NCBI GenBank assembly: GCA_001051155.2
Contig: JYIP02000004.1
Coordinates: 373,576 to 437,575 of the forward strand
Direction: 5' to 3'
DNA length: 64,000 nt
Origin: Chrysoporthe austroafricana
Lineage: Eukaryota; Ascomycota; Sordariomycetes; Diaporthales; Cryphonectriaceae
How positions within the stretch are numbered: position 1 is the stretch's first letter; every line of letters starts with the position of its first letter. The notes under the pieces were generated by a model. It worked only from the letters and a program-made list of their open reading frames with translations. It ran no database searches and had not been told where the DNA came from. Position numbers and translations under genes: made by a program. This document shows, piece by piece, positions 21,679 to 32,459 of this stretch.

Positions 21679-22813
21679 GGAGGGCGCATAATCAGCAATG
21701 CTCCTATAATGAATACGTAGGCTATAATTACTATAAGTAGACACGCTATGCACTCTTTTTTGTGAATAGCAGATCGGAATTTAGCTATGCTACTTGCTAA
21801 CCCCGATCTCAGACTACTCCTTACAAGCTACGAATCCCTCATACGTTCGATAGGTCAACAATCTCCCTACTATCCGCTTAAGCTTTTAAGCCATAAACGA
21901 CGTAATTAATAGTAAAGTAAGTTTAAGAGGGCGTCTAGTAATAATTAGATAATACCAAACCTAAAATTTATATTAAGATCCGATGCTGATATATATAAAG
22001 GAATTAAACTCAATGCTCCGCAAGGTTCATGAGTAGTTCCCTGACGACAAGCGTGTCGTCTCCGTATGCCCCCACGTGCCAGCAGGTATCCGTGACCAAT
22101 ATATCACAAACTGTCGGATGTGACAAAACAGCTGCGCAGCACACCGTAGACCCAGTGCATATGTTTATATATTCCGATACAAACACCCGAAAGGCTGTTC
22201 AAGGATCTTGACCTAGCCCTAGCGAAGAGACTGAATCGTTAAACTCTCGTGCTCTCGCGGATACTCCTGGAGCTACGTGTTCGCTTGGAGGGTGGATAGG
22301 ACATCACTACGTGGTAATTGCTTGAATTTTCACATGCTTTAAGAGAAACAATCGTTCGGCAGCAGAAAAAACAATGAACCCAACTTGACGACTACCGAAG
22401 CAGAGACGTAAAGCTTACTGCACATAGCAGAGGTGCTCGATTGCACCTAGGGGGCCCACGTCTCCGAAGCTTGGGAGCAAGCCGTTCTCCGAGTTGGGTG
22501 GTAGATGGTAAGCTGCGTATAATTGTCATAGCTAGGACGTGTTGAACATAGATTAATTATTACCTAAGACGATAGCATCGACGAAGAGAGGTCCGCCTGA
22601 CAGGAGCATGCGCTGGTTGTCTTACTTCATCAAGACCATTCTAGTGATAATGCCCAAGAACGTATTGAAGTAGTCTGTATCATCCAATCATCACGAGACT
22701 TACAGAGGATGGTAGATGAACACATACTGACAGTTTAGGAGTAGCAGACCACGCCCGAATAATCCATTCATCGCCTAGGTGGAAGAGAATAGGGGTTCAA
22801 GGTTGCTCTAAGG
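21679..22813. other. AT-rich decayed intergenic segment left of the HET gene
   Basis: Base composition shifts toward A/T (runs such as TATATATAAAGGAATTAAA). No frame resembles a protein. The left part carries one copy of a dispersed repeat also present near 24.9 kb. C-to-T and G-to-A differences between the copies suggest decay by RIP or deamination. Confidence 0.6.
21758..21890 (+). repeat. Diverged dispersed repeat, copy A
   Basis: The sequence from GTGAATAGCAG through CTACTATCCGCTTAAG aligns by eye with 24911-25043 in the same orientation, at roughly 70-75% identity with small indels. Differences are dominated by C/T and G/A exchanges; copy A is the more T/A-rich. It is probably a relic of an inactive mobile element, of unknown class. 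Confidence 0.6.
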
Positions 22814-24523
22814 TCAATCTCCACTCCCGAAGCATGAATCCCCACGGAACGTCCCAGGAGGCAGAGGCTCAGGCCCCCCGATGGCGAAACCGCGCTCTTG
22901 CCATTCGTTCTGGATGAGCGGCTCGAAGACCTCGCCCAGGATCAGAGCTCCGACCCTGTGGAACCGCCCCGGCGCATGCTCCTCCAAGATCACAGCCCGA
23001 AGCGGGCTCAGACGAGGGAGCGTGTACGGGCCCATGTTTGTCGCGGAGGTCTCTGCCCTCGGGTAGTCCTGGGCGTGCCCTAGAAAGGCGACGAACACTT
23101 GGCTGTGCTGGGCGGGGCGTGTGTCACCGTGGCGGAGGATATCCCACACCTCCCCGTCCCTCGCCACCACGCGAACGCAGACAGCGCTGCTGCCCAGGTC
23201 GTCATTCTGCCTCGATGTAAAAGTCCTCTCCTGGACAGCCTCCCCCGTGCGGACGATCGGTGCGGCTCTGGCCACGATACTGAGGTACCCGTCGTCGTCC
23301 ATGCTGCCGTCGGGCAGATCGGCGACCCACCACAGCGTCAGGTCGAACTGCTGCTCGTCGTCCACCGTAGGCAGGTCGACCGTGCCAGTCACGTCGGTCT
23401 CAGGGAACTCAGGGAGGGAGGAGAGGAAGGGACACGGCGGGAGATCGAACGCCATCACGAGCCACGCGGGCTTTCCTCCAGCCCGCAGGATCTGCCGCGC
23501 GAGGGCGATGGTCGCGCCGACGCGGTCGCCCTCGCGGAACGCGCGCGGGTCCAGCGCCGCGCCGAAGATGCCCATGATGCTCAGCACCATGTCCACGGGG
23601 CGCGAGGACGCCCGCCAGAAGGCGTTCTGCCAGACCGCGAGCGCCCGGCCCCCGGAGAGGTCCGCGCCCATGACGCGCGAGAGCGACTCGGTCAGCATGG
23701 CGGCGGCGTCCGACGACCACGCGCCCGTGAGCCCGACGGAGACGTCGTCGGCCGTCGGCCCGGGCGCGCCGGCCGGCGTCCACTGCAGGGCCTCGGGGTA
23801 CGCGCAGGCCTCGAGCACCTCGCGCAGGCCCGCCGTGGCCGACCTGCCGGGGACAACCTCGGCCACGCTGGCCCTGACGGCGCCGCCGTGGCCGTGCCAC
23901 GCGCCCGGCCCCCGCTCCCACCTGAAGAGGACCTCGACGCGCGCCGGGGCCACGACCTCCTGCAGGGTCCAGGCGCGGCTGATCCAGGCGGTCTCGTCCT
24001 CGACGGCGACGAGCTGCCGCAGCCCGCCGGGGAGCACGAGGCAGAGCCGGCAGTCGCGGTAGACGCCGTGCATGCGCGCGATCTGCCACGCCTTGTCGGC
24101 GCGGCTCGTCTGCAGCACGCACAGCCTATCGAGCCAGAGGTACGGCGCGGCCTCGCGGGCGGCGGCGGCGCATGCGTGGCCGAGGGCGTCGATGCCGGTC
24201 GGGTCGCCGTCCTCGGCGCCGCGGACGGCGAAGGCGCCCCGGTCGGGCTGGCTTGCGTCGAGGTCGTTCCCGCGCCAGACGTACGAGATGGCGGCGTAGG
24301 GGACGGCGGCGATGGGGCCTGCGAGCTCGTAGACCCGGAGGCGCTGGTGCTGGATGAATTGGGCGCAGTCGACGAGGCGGTAGTGCTCTGGCTCGGCGTG
24401 CGTGGAGAGGTCGATGACGGCGTTGGGCAGAGAGCTCAGCGGAGAGTCGTATACCTGCCGCAGCGTGTCGGGAGGGCGAGCTTGTGAAGTCGTCTTGTGC
24501 CGTGGGCGGAAACAGCATGTCAT
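22814..24523 (-). CDS. HET-domain (heterokaryon incompatibility) protein
   Basis: This is an intronless 569-residue frame from the ATG at 24523. The HET domain spans about residues 70-215, with family signatures AAISYVWRGND, a WLDRLCVLQ block, the helix KAWQIARMHGVYRDC, and WISRAWTLQEVV. The C-terminal half has no recognisable domain but is coding-like and G/C-biased, in contrast to its AT-rich surroundings. HET-domain proteins are known to trigger incompatibility reactions and cell death when genetically different fungal cells fuse; this member's role is not known. It stands alone between two diverged copies of one repeat, with decayed AT-rich DNA on both sides. Such genes are often polymorphic and recently relocated. 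It appears intact. Confidence 0.88.
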   Translation of the reverse strand: MTCCFRPRHKTTSQARPPDTLRQVYDSPLSSLPNAVIDLSTHAEPEHYRLVDCAQFIQHQRLRVYELAGPIAAVPYAAISYVWRGNDLDASQPDRGAFAVRGAEDGDPTGIDALGHACAAAAREAAPYLWLDRLCVLQTSRADKAWQIARMHGVYRDCRLCLVLPGGLRQLVAVEDETAWISRAWTLQEVVAPARVEVLFRWERGPGAWHGHGGAVRASVAEVVPGRSATAGLREVLEACAYPEALQWTPAGAPGPTADDVSVGLTGAWSSDAAAMLTESLSRVMGADLSGGRALAVWQNAFWRASSRPVDMVLSIMGIFGAALDPRAFREGDRVGATIALARQILRAGGKPAWLVMAFDLPPCPFLSSLPEFPETDVTGTVDLPTVDDEQQFDLTLWWVADLPDGSMDDDGYLSIVARAAPIVRTGEAVQERTFTSRQNDDLGSSAVCVRVVARDGEVWDILRHGDTRPAQHSQVFVAFLGHAQDYPRAETSATNMGPYTLPRLSPLRAVILEEHAPGRFHRVGALILGEVFEPLIQNEWQERGFAIGGPEPLPPGTFRGDSCFGSGD

Positions 24524-25397
24524 ACATGGCGGCTTTGGAAATGGGATCCCACGATGTATGTTGGCCTCACTAGACAGAGAGAGTGTATACTTCAGCCTGC
24601 TTTTTTGTCAATGAACTTACAGTACGCACATATTAAATTTCTGTGGCCTGCATGGTAGGCCCACACCTCTCGCCCTGCCTATGAAACTCGCGAACATGAC
24701 GAGAGGCACTTGTATAATTACCTCTATTTTATACACGCACGTTAACAAGGCTACAACTCGCACAGACACCTTTTCCTAGGTGTGTCTGGAATTATATAGT
24801 GGGCGGTTTATAACTCTTCTCCCCTCTGTCATTCTCTGCTTCGAGACCTACTTCGAATTACTCGTCTATTCCCCGTCAAACTCACCGTACATGAAGACGA
24901 TTTCCGTGCCTTGTGAACAGCAGACCGGAGCCTAGCTATGCTCCCTGCTACTCCCGTTCTCAGGATACTACTTACAGGTAACAACCCCCTCCCCCCCAAT
25001 CTATCAAATAGTATAGCAGTTTCCCTACTATGCCTTTAAGTGTGCGGGCTATAAACATGACTGTAATCAAGTGTTTTGCGTCTCAATGCAGCCCACTCTC
25101 ATCGACATGGAGGCGCCTCTCCTCACGGCAAGCTACCTCCCAGGCCGCCATGTGCATCCTGGACAAAGTCAAGGTCTTTCTTAGGAAGATATATAGAGGC
25201 GGTAGTATTCCTAAAATAACTCCGTGTGCTCCAAATATGAAGAGATGGGCGCTGTTGCCTTCTACCTTGTGTGAACGCCAGATCCCCAACCAGCCCGCAA
25301 TGTGGTTTATTTTCGACCCAAGATCTTACAGCCAGATAGATAGATGTTGTGTGTCTCCCTCGCCCCCCCCCCCTCCTGCTTCTCGGCGGGGGCGCCC
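24524..25397. other. AT-rich decayed intergenic segment right of the HET gene
   Basis: This segment holds the upstream region of the HET gene, a second copy of the dispersed repeat near 24.9 kb, and the 3' flank of the sorting-receptor gene. No frame is convincing. Confidence 0.55.
24911..25043 (+). repeat. Diverged dispersed repeat, copy B
   Basis: GTGAACAGCAGACCGG through CTACTATGCCTTTAAG matches copy A at 21758-21890 in direct orientation, so the two bracket the HET gene. Copy B retains C and G at many positions where copy A has T and A. Confidence 0.6.
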
Positions 25398-26032
25398 TCA
25401 GTCGTCCCATTCCTCGTCCAGCTGCCCGATCAGCCTGTCCTCGTCCTCCCTGCTCCTCCCCATGCCGCGGCCGTTGGGCGACCTCGACAGCGAGTGGTAG
25501 CCCCTGCGGCTAGGGAGGAACCTCGCGCACGAGGACGTGAGGATGATGAAGAAGTCCTAAACGCGGCGGGTGTCAGTCAGTCAGTCAAGTCAGGTCAGCC
25601 CACGCGGCTCTGCTTCCCTGAGTGAGGGAAGACCGAGTGAGGGAAGAGGTGGGGGCTACGGACCGAGATGAAGGCCCAGATGCCGGCCCAGAAGGTGTAG
25701 TTGGGCAGCTGGCGCCAGCCGCGGGCGTTGACGACGTTCCGCTGGTAGAACATGCCGCCGGCGAAGTAGACGATGATGGCGATGATCATGATGATGGCGA
25801 AGACGCCGCCGGGGCCGACGCTGCCGGGCTTGTGCGGCTCGACGCCGGCGCAGGCGTGCTGTGAGCGCACGACGAAGACGTAGTTGCACTGGTCCGGGTC
25901 GGCGCCGACGAACGAGATGGTGGGCGTCGAGCTGACCGAGTCGCGGTCGCACCGGAACGCGATCGTGGCCGACTTGCGCCGCGTGGTGTCCTTGGCGATC
26001 GTCACCGTGTCCAGGGCGCCCGTATATGACGA

Positions 26033-26079
<47 letters not shown>

Positions 26080-26706
26080 CCGCTGAGTCTTGGTCCTCGT
26101 CGTTATAGTCTCTGTAGGCGGCGCCCTCGTGGACGGCGGCGCCCCGGCTGGCCAGGCTCGAGGTCGAGGCGGGCCCGCACGGCGAGCCGCCCGAGTACTG
26201 GAGCACGAGCTGGCTGCCGCGCGGCGTGAGGGTCGAGTTCTGCTGCCTGTTGTTGCGCGCACACACGGGCGTCAGCACTGCACTGCAACTGCCGCGCGCG
26301 CATCATTCCTCTCCCCTTGTACTCCTCCGACTTACCCTATCGAGTACACCTTGCCGTTGCTGGTGGTGTAGTACGCGCTGACATTCCGGTACAGGCTGGC
26401 GTCGAGGCCGACGACGGCGTCGGGGGTGTTGAGCACGGCGTCGCAGATGTTGAGGGTGAAGTTGTAGCCGTAGTCGTAGCCCTTGACGGCGTAGTCGGCG
26501 GCGGGGGCGCGGCGCTGCAGGCGGGCGTCCTTCTTGGGGGCGACGGCGATGTCGGGCCGCAGGTCGAAGAAGGAGCCGCCCTTGGTGGAGATGGCGGTGC
26601 AGGCGGTGGTGGTCGCGGTCTTGTCGTCGGCGGCGGCGGCGGCGGGCGAGACGGCGCTGGCGAGGGCCGCCGCCGCGAGGAGCAGCGCGCGCGTTCGCGA
26701 GACCAT
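25398..26706 (-). CDS. MRH-domain sorting receptor (Mrl1/Atg27-like)
   Basis: Minus-strand exons are 26706-26336, 26246-25664 and 25556-25398, giving 370 residues. The second donor is GTCCGT, weaker than usual, but the joined frame FISDFFIILTSS is convincing. A signal peptide (ALLLAAAALASAVSPAAA) is followed by a luminal beta-rich domain with paired cysteines and YDYGYNFTLNICD, typical of mannose-6-phosphate-receptor-homology domains. One membrane helix follows (GGVFAIIMIIAIIVYFAGG) and then a short cytosolic tail ending in the acidic LIGQLDEEWDD. By family knowledge these type I proteins move between Golgi, endosome and vacuole and sort hydrolases or assist autophagy. The luminal domain carries an uninterrupted Ser run of about 16 residues encoded by a pure AGC repeat. 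Mrl1 and Atg27 families are similar and I cannot separate them with certainty. Confidence 0.85.
26034..26076. repeat. CTG/CAG trinucleotide run coding poly-serine
   Basis: About fourteen uninterrupted CTG units on the plus strand are read on the minus strand as consecutive AGC serine codons within the luminal domain of the sorting receptor. Confidence 0.9.
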
Positions 26707-26920
26707 GGCGCGTGTCTCTGGCCCGTCGATATCGTCTGTCCTTCTTTTTCTTGTTCTTCTTCTTGTTGTCCCTCTCCTTCTCCCTCGAGGAGCCGGCCTG
26801 GCGCTGTGCTGTGCTGTGCTGGGTCGGATTTGGAGGGCGTCGTCAGGCAGTGGAGCTGCGCCTCGACCGGGTCGGCGCCGAGCAGAGTTGCGCCCTGCTT
26901 CTGAAAATAGCGCGCCCTTG

Positions 26921-26936
<16 letters not shown>

Positions 26937-26976
<40 letters not shown>
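26937..26976. repeat. CT dinucleotide microsatellite
   Basis: About twenty CT units lie upstream of the sorting-receptor start codon, where a pyrimidine/purine tract could form part of the 5' leader or promoter. Confidence 0.85.
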
Positions 26977-26978
<2 letters not shown>

Positions 26979-27369
26979 CGCGGAGGGTGTCTGGCGCTCG
27001 CGTGGATGGGGGCTGTAGGTCGAGCTCAGCCCTGCGTCGTTCGCTCGTTCGTTCGTCCGTTCGTCAGAGGTTGTAAGCAGTTGGTTCGAAAACGCTGTCA
27101 ACTTCAGTTCGAGACTTGCGGACGAGATGTTTCGACCTGGGGGAAATGACAGGGGGGAACACTTGTCATCGGCGGCCAATTTAGCACCCTTAGCACCCTT
27201 AGCACGAGGGGGCGACGTCAGCTGCAGGGGCTTTGCTGGGCCCGTTACGAGATCGTCCCGTCCCCTGTGGAAGCCAGGGGGGGTCATTATTATTTTTATT
27301 GATGTATTTATTATATCTCAGGGCCACTTGCTTGACTTTATTTTTGGGTTTTTCTTTTTGTTTGGTTTC

Positions 27370-27404
27370 TTTTTTTTTTTTTTTTATCTGTTTACAATTA
27401 TGGN

Positions 27405-27443
<39 letters not shown>

Positions 27444-27459
27444 CTGTTTACAATTATGG
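27370..27459. repeat. Duplicated poly-T tract with ambiguous base
   Basis: A T-run followed by ATCTGTTTACAATTATGG occurs twice in tandem. An N at 27404 begins the second T-run of roughly 37 bases. This pattern suggests an unresolved homopolymer or an assembly join rather than a biological duplication. Confidence 0.8.
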
Positions 27460-27740
27460 ACACACAAGATACAAGATTCTAAAAAGATACAAGACCCTAT
27501 CGTGACATTATCCACAGCACAGAACCAAAGCCTAGCCGCTGAACCACCCCCCCCCACCCAAACCCCAGCGCTCTCTCTCCCCAGCACCCACCGCCCTCTC
27601 CCACAACACGCTGATATATGACCAACAAGGCTGCGGTCGACCCACTCACCCCCAGGAGCGATGTCTTGCAGGCCGCGCCCATGTGTGACACCATTGGAAA
27701 CACCGACACGCCCTCCTGAGCCGAGAGTCTCCTGTCCTGC

Positions 27741-27795
27741 CATACCATTCCATACCATTCCATTCCACACCATTCCATACCATACCATACCAGAT
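27741..27795. repeat. Pentanucleotide CCATA/CCATT repeats
   Basis: About eleven near-tandem five-base units lie just beyond the Erg24 stop codon, inside its probable 3' untranslated region. Confidence 0.8.
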
Positions 27796-27807
27796 ATACA
27801 GGGCACC

Positions 27808-29459
27808 TCAGTACACGTAGGGCACGATCCGCCACCGGACGATCTTCTTGTACTTCTCCCAGTCCTCGCCGTACTTGCGGTGGCACTTCTCGTCGTCGCG
27901 CCCGTCGCGGTGCACCAGCAGCACCGCGAAGTACACCACGTAGAAGTACGTGAACACCATGCCCCACCCGCGCGCCGCGCCCTGGACCACCTCGCGGCCG
28001 TCCGCCATGCGGAACGCGCCCTCGGCGCCCGTCCCCGCCGTCTGCACCACGTACCCGGCCACCCCCGTCGGCAGGCTGTACGGCCACGCCTGGATCCAGT
28101 CCGCCAGGTAGTTGATGTGCCGCGCCGTGCCCCACCACCCGGACGTGATCAGCCGCGAGCCCGTCCGCGTCTCGAGGTACGTCAGGTGCGCCACGCGCGG
28201 GTCCGCCGGGTTCGTGCGGAAGGTGTTCTTCTGCGAGTTGGCCGCGCGGAACATCGAGTAGCCCGTGAGGAGCAGCGCCGCCATCCCCGTGAGGTACACC
28301 GGCCCGAGCGTCACCGGGTACACCGACAGGTACCGCGCCTGCAGGCTGTAGCAGAAGGGCACCCAGACGAGGTCGCCGAACGCGAGCATGCAGCCGAACC
28401 CGTCGGTCGTGATGTCCATGGTCGTCAGGATGGCCGACTCCATGAACACCCCGTCGAGCACGTACACGGCCTGCACCAGCGCCACGAACACGATGCTGTC
28501 CGACACGAACCCGTACGTGCGGTACTGCTTGGCCACGAACGCGCAGTTGTACAGGATCCACCCCAGCATGCCCGGCCGCAGCTCCATGAACTCCTTGATG
28601 TCCACCTCGCCCAGCAGCGGCACCGTCACCCGCGGGTTGAGCTCCCGCCCGATGAACCAGTCGTACATGACGTTGCCCGAGTGGCCGCCCGCGGCCAGCT
28701 CGCGGAGGTCACTGCCCCCGGCCCCGGCCCCGGTCCGCACCGAGAAGGACCGGACGTAGACGAACGTCGCGAGCGCGTACGAGATGAGGATGTTGGCCGT
28801 GAGGACCTGCGCGTAGTGGTCGGTCATGAACGTCCACACGGGGAACGACGCCCCCTGCTGGACCGTGCCGGCCAGGCAGAGCACGAGCGTGAAGACGATC
28901 GAGGTGAAGCCTGGGAGTGAGCGAGCGGTCGCGTCAGTCAGTCGCGTTCAGACGCCGGCGCCACGCGGGCCTAGGGGCTAGCTAGCTCCTTACTGTTCAG
29001 TCTGTACTTGAGCCGTCCGCCATTTGACAGCTCGACGCCCTCGACCTCCGTCGCGGGGAGGACGCGGTACAGGATGGCGTTGAAGAGGTAGTACGCCAAC
29101 GTCCAGCCGGTGACCTCGAGGCTGAACAGCCCGGCAACGCCGTCAGCAGGCCACCCGACCTCGCGCTTCAGCTGCTCGAGGTCGAGGGTCTTGGGGGAGA
29201 GGAGCGAGGGGGCGGGACAGCCCGAGACGTCGTTGCAGGCGAAGGTGAAGATGTAGAGGAGGATAGGCAGGCCGAACGAGACGCCTGCGGCGCCGAAACT
29301 ACGAGGACGTTAGCTCTCTCTGTGGGCAGGCCCAAGTGTGCTGCGCCGGCTGCGCTGCACTGCACTGCACTGCACTCACGGTCCGCCAAACTCGTAGCCA
29401 TGGGGCCGCTGGGCAGCTGTCGACGCTCCCGCCTTGGCTGCTGCTTTCGTGGTAGGCAT
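27808..29459 (-). CDS. ERG24: Delta(14)-sterol reductase
   Basis: Minus-strand exons are 29459-29380, 29298-28994 and 28910-27808, giving 495 residues with GT-AG introns; a GCTAAC branch site is visible before exon 2. The start context is GCATGCC. The protein is multi-pass, with family signatures of the ERG4/ERG24 group: LNPRV in a loop after the first helices, KNTFRTNP, SGWWGTARHINYLADW, and the C-terminal block HRDGRDDEKCHRKYGEDWEKY. By family knowledge it reduces the C14-C15 double bond of 4,4-dimethyl-cholesta-trienol-type intermediates in ergosterol synthesis, in the ER membrane, using NADPH. It is a target of morpholine fungicides. The C-terminal motif is shared with Erg4, but the overall length and loops fit Erg24 better. 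The 3' flank contains pentanucleotide repeats. Confidence 0.9.
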
Positions 29460-30165
29460 CGTGGGTGTGGATTGCAACTCGTCAGACTGCCCAGCAAAGA
29501 GCGTGGTCGTCTGGTGGCATACGGCTGAGTACCGACAACGCGTGGTGTTTCGGAGGCGGCGCTGTGACGTCCACGAAACTTTCGCCGTCTGGCAGCTTAT
29601 AACCCTTTCGGGTTAGCGCATTGCGGACCGTGCTGACAGGGTCGAACCCTCCAGGGCCCGGCCCCTGAACCCGGCTGCCGTGGTCTACTTGCTACTATTT
29701 AGTGCTATGCGCTATAGTACGTGCTATATAGAACCATCCAGACTCAGTACACACCATCAGGTGCATACTATGAGTACGGACTATTTACTATAGGTCTTAC
29801 ACATTGGACGTCTTCCTCTTCTTCAACCGTCTAGAGCCACAATCACAATGGATCCTACAACCCATCCAGGGACGGTTCACATTCAGCAGTTGCACCTTGT
29901 ATCTCTGTGGCTGCCACGGCTCTAGGAACAAGTCGATCTCAAGAATTCGAAGGGAACGGCGAAGTCAGCCAGAGACTCTGCTGCGCGCGCATCATGTTCA
30001 GCGTGCAAGTCGTCAGTGACCTTGGTGAGGGCCGTGGACGACCCGCGGAATTATTCATGTGGACGCAAGTGGGCTTCGTGCTCCGTACTTTTGAGCCTGG
30101 GCTTGGAAGAAAAAGAATACAATGCTTTTTTTTTTTTTTTTTTGAGTTGATGTCGTGACAACGGC
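29460..30165. other. Intergenic region without a supported gene
   Basis: This 0.7 kb contains the Erg24 promoter side, AT-rich stretches with repeated CTATA/GCTATA words at 29690-29800, and an 18-base poly-T at about 30125-30143. No protein-like frame or RNA gene is visible. Confidence 0.45.
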
Positions 30166-31688
30166 TTATGGGGGGCTCTTAGCCTCGTGCTCCACAGTCC
30201 ACTCCTGCTTCACCATGATCGTGATGCCACCACCACCCCCACCAGGCCCTGGATATGCGGCCTCGATGTCCTTCATCTGCCGCCGGACCACCTCGCCCTC
30301 GCCCGCCCCCACGCCGCCGGCCCCCGGCGGCAGGGCCTCCACGTGGGCGTGGTGCGACACGCCCTCCGCCGGCGACAGCACGTACCGCAGCTCCATGGCG
30401 TCGTCCGAGCGGTACCTCGTGAGCGCAGCTCGGGAGTTGTTGATGACCGCCGACCGCATGCCGCTGCTGTTCCGAGACCCCGCCAGATGCGCCTCCGAGG
30501 ACCCGAGCCGCAGCAGGCTCGGGGACCGGCCCCGCGGCCCCGCGCTCCTCTTCTTGGACGTCGAGTTGAACGTCTTGCTCCGGCTCCACGCGCTCGACAT
30601 CCACGTCGAGAACCCCACGCTCTTGGCGGCGGACGGCGCCGACGCCCTGTCGGACCGTTTGAGCTGGCCGAGGAGCGGCCGCAGGAGCGGGATGCACGCC
30701 AGCAGCACCGCCAGCGACGGCTCGACGGCCGTCATGAGGACCGCCGTCACCGAGGTGTACGTCACGTCGTTGTAGTCGATCTTGGCGAGGTAGACCAGCC
30801 GGATGATGCTGGCGATGCATGTCCTGGACAGAAGAACGAGCGTCAGCTTGGCCGCCCGGGCCCGGGGGGGGGGGTGTTTGTCTAGACGCACAGGAACCCC
30901 ATAGTAAAGGTCGCCAGCAGCCACGCCTTCTTCCAGAAGGGCATGCGCAGGCTCAGCAGGCTCGGGATAGGCATCATCAGCACGGCCACGTCCGTTGACA
31001 GGTTGAGGATCCCGAACACGGCGAACAGCGCGCTCTGGCTCCCGCAGTGCCCGCCCGCGATGGCCAGGTCCCAGTTGTACGCGAACGGGCGGCAGATGAG
31101 GATCGTGCTCAGGAAGCCCGCCGTGCCCAGCAGCGCGATGAAGACCATCATAATGCGGGCCGGCAGCACGATCGGCGTCACCGCGAACACCTTGACGTAG
31201 AAGAGGAGCACCGAGAGCTTGGTCGCGGTGAGCGAGAGGTTCCAGAGCATCTCGAGCGGGAGTATGATCTTTGCCTCGGTCAGCGGCCGGTCACGACAGC
31301 GTCCTGCGGGGGCGCCGGGCTCACCTTGTGATATTGAATGATGGGATCGGGCCCGAACCGTTCCAGGATGTCGGTCTCATGCCAGCCAAACCCGCCGAGG
31401 ACGGCCTCTGTCGAGCCTTCGTCAGTCATCACGGAACGGTGTTCTGCCAGCCAGCCCGTTGGGGGGGGGGGGGGTTGTGTCCATACCCAGAATACATGCG
31501 ACCATCAGCCCCAAAGTCAGCAGCCATGCCACCAGGATGCAGTAGTCGCTAGCATCCAGACGCCGGCGTGAAATGCGCGCGGCCAGGAGCCGCAGCCCGA
31601 TGGCGACGGTGGCGATCGTCCCGAACAGCACCGCAACCATCACCATCGCGACCTGGCTGGACTCGGCCAGCAGTATCGTGACAGCCAT
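30166..31688 (-). CDS. Seven-helix rhodopsin-like (SAT4-type) membrane protein
   Basis: Minus-strand exons are 31688-31487, 31407-31325, 31268-30892 and 30823-30166, giving 439 residues. Donors GTATGG, GTGAGC and GTGCGT and their acceptors join in phase. Seven hydrophobic segments fill the first ~290 residues, with family-typical features: a Leu/Arg-rich first cytoplasmic loop then DASDYCILVAWLL, GFGWHETDI, LFYVKVFA, ICRPFAYNWD, and IASIIRLVYLAK. The long hydrophilic tail (about 150 residues) is rich in Ser, Arg and Gly. This is the large fungal rhodopsin-domain/SAT4 family found in many Pezizomycotina. Members are proposed receptors or transporters, but most have no proven function, and no CFEM domain is present here. 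The upstream frame remains open beyond 31688, but the signal-anchor-like start MAVTILLAESSQ argues for the chosen ATG. Confidence 0.85.
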
Positions 31689-32428
31689 GGTGAGAATCCT
31701 GCCATGCAGTCGAAGGTCTTCTCCAGAGGGAACGAGGGAACGAGGGAACGAATGAACGGCCGGCCAGCCGAAGTGCGCCAGAGGATCGGCGCGGCGCGGC
31801 GGAAGGGGGGCCGGCACAATATGTTCAGTCAGTCGGTAAACCTCCAGACGGTGCCGCTGGCTTGTGATGAGAGCAGAATCATAAGCCTCCCGGTTCCATG
31901 ATCGGTTCTCCCGAGGCTCTCCACTTGGCCGCTTACGTATGTCGGGCTTCCGTAGACAGATCCCAAGAGCCAAAGAGGCAGGCAGCAAGACAAGCGAGTG
32001 CGGGCCGTACGATGAAGCCGCCGGGCCAGAGAGAGAGAGCTACACGCCCTCGCCTCTCTTATGTGGCCGGGCCAGCGTGGTGCAGCTTGGGCGAGGACGG
32101 CCTGCCTGCAATGTCACACCTGAAGGGGCAGGCGGGTGCTACCTCGCCATGCGGTCCACTTGATGTGTTGTGTGTGAGACCTGGCGCGGGATCACCAGCA
32201 CCGGGCGCCGCAAGATCGATCCAATGGTACCGCTGTGTGGCCCTGTACCTCTCTCTGCTCGACGGTGTGCGTCTCAGCAGCATGCCCTTCCGCCCAGTCA
32301 GTCAGTCGACTTCCCGGCCGACGCCCAATGGCATCCCCACGGCCGCCCTGCTCGCTCACCCCCCCCCCGTCCACCCGTCCACCCGCCGCGGGCTGAGGCT
32401 CGGCGATCCGTGGGCGAGGAGGAGCCAG

Positions 32429-32459
<31 letters not shown>

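Larger units (their letters stand above)
26707..27807. other. Low-complexity spacer between the sorting receptor and Erg24 genes
   Basis: This spacer holds the promoter of the minus-strand receptor gene at its left end and the Erg24 3' flank at its right end. It contains a CT dinucleotide run at about 26937-26976, two poly-T tracts with an ambiguous base at 27404, and pentanucleotide repeats at 27741-27795. I see no gene. Confidence 0.5.

Noticed and set aside
23099..24487. 462-codon plus-strand open frame
   Set aside because: It is the antisense shadow of the HET-domain gene, with no motif of its own.
21679..25397. Active transposon around the HET gene
   Set aside because: Only short diverged repeats are visible. 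There is no transposase, reverse transcriptase, or terminal inverted or long terminal repeat structure.
27661..28920. 419-codon plus-strand open frame
   Set aside because: It is antisense to Erg24, with His/Val/Arg-rich composition typical of a shadow frame.
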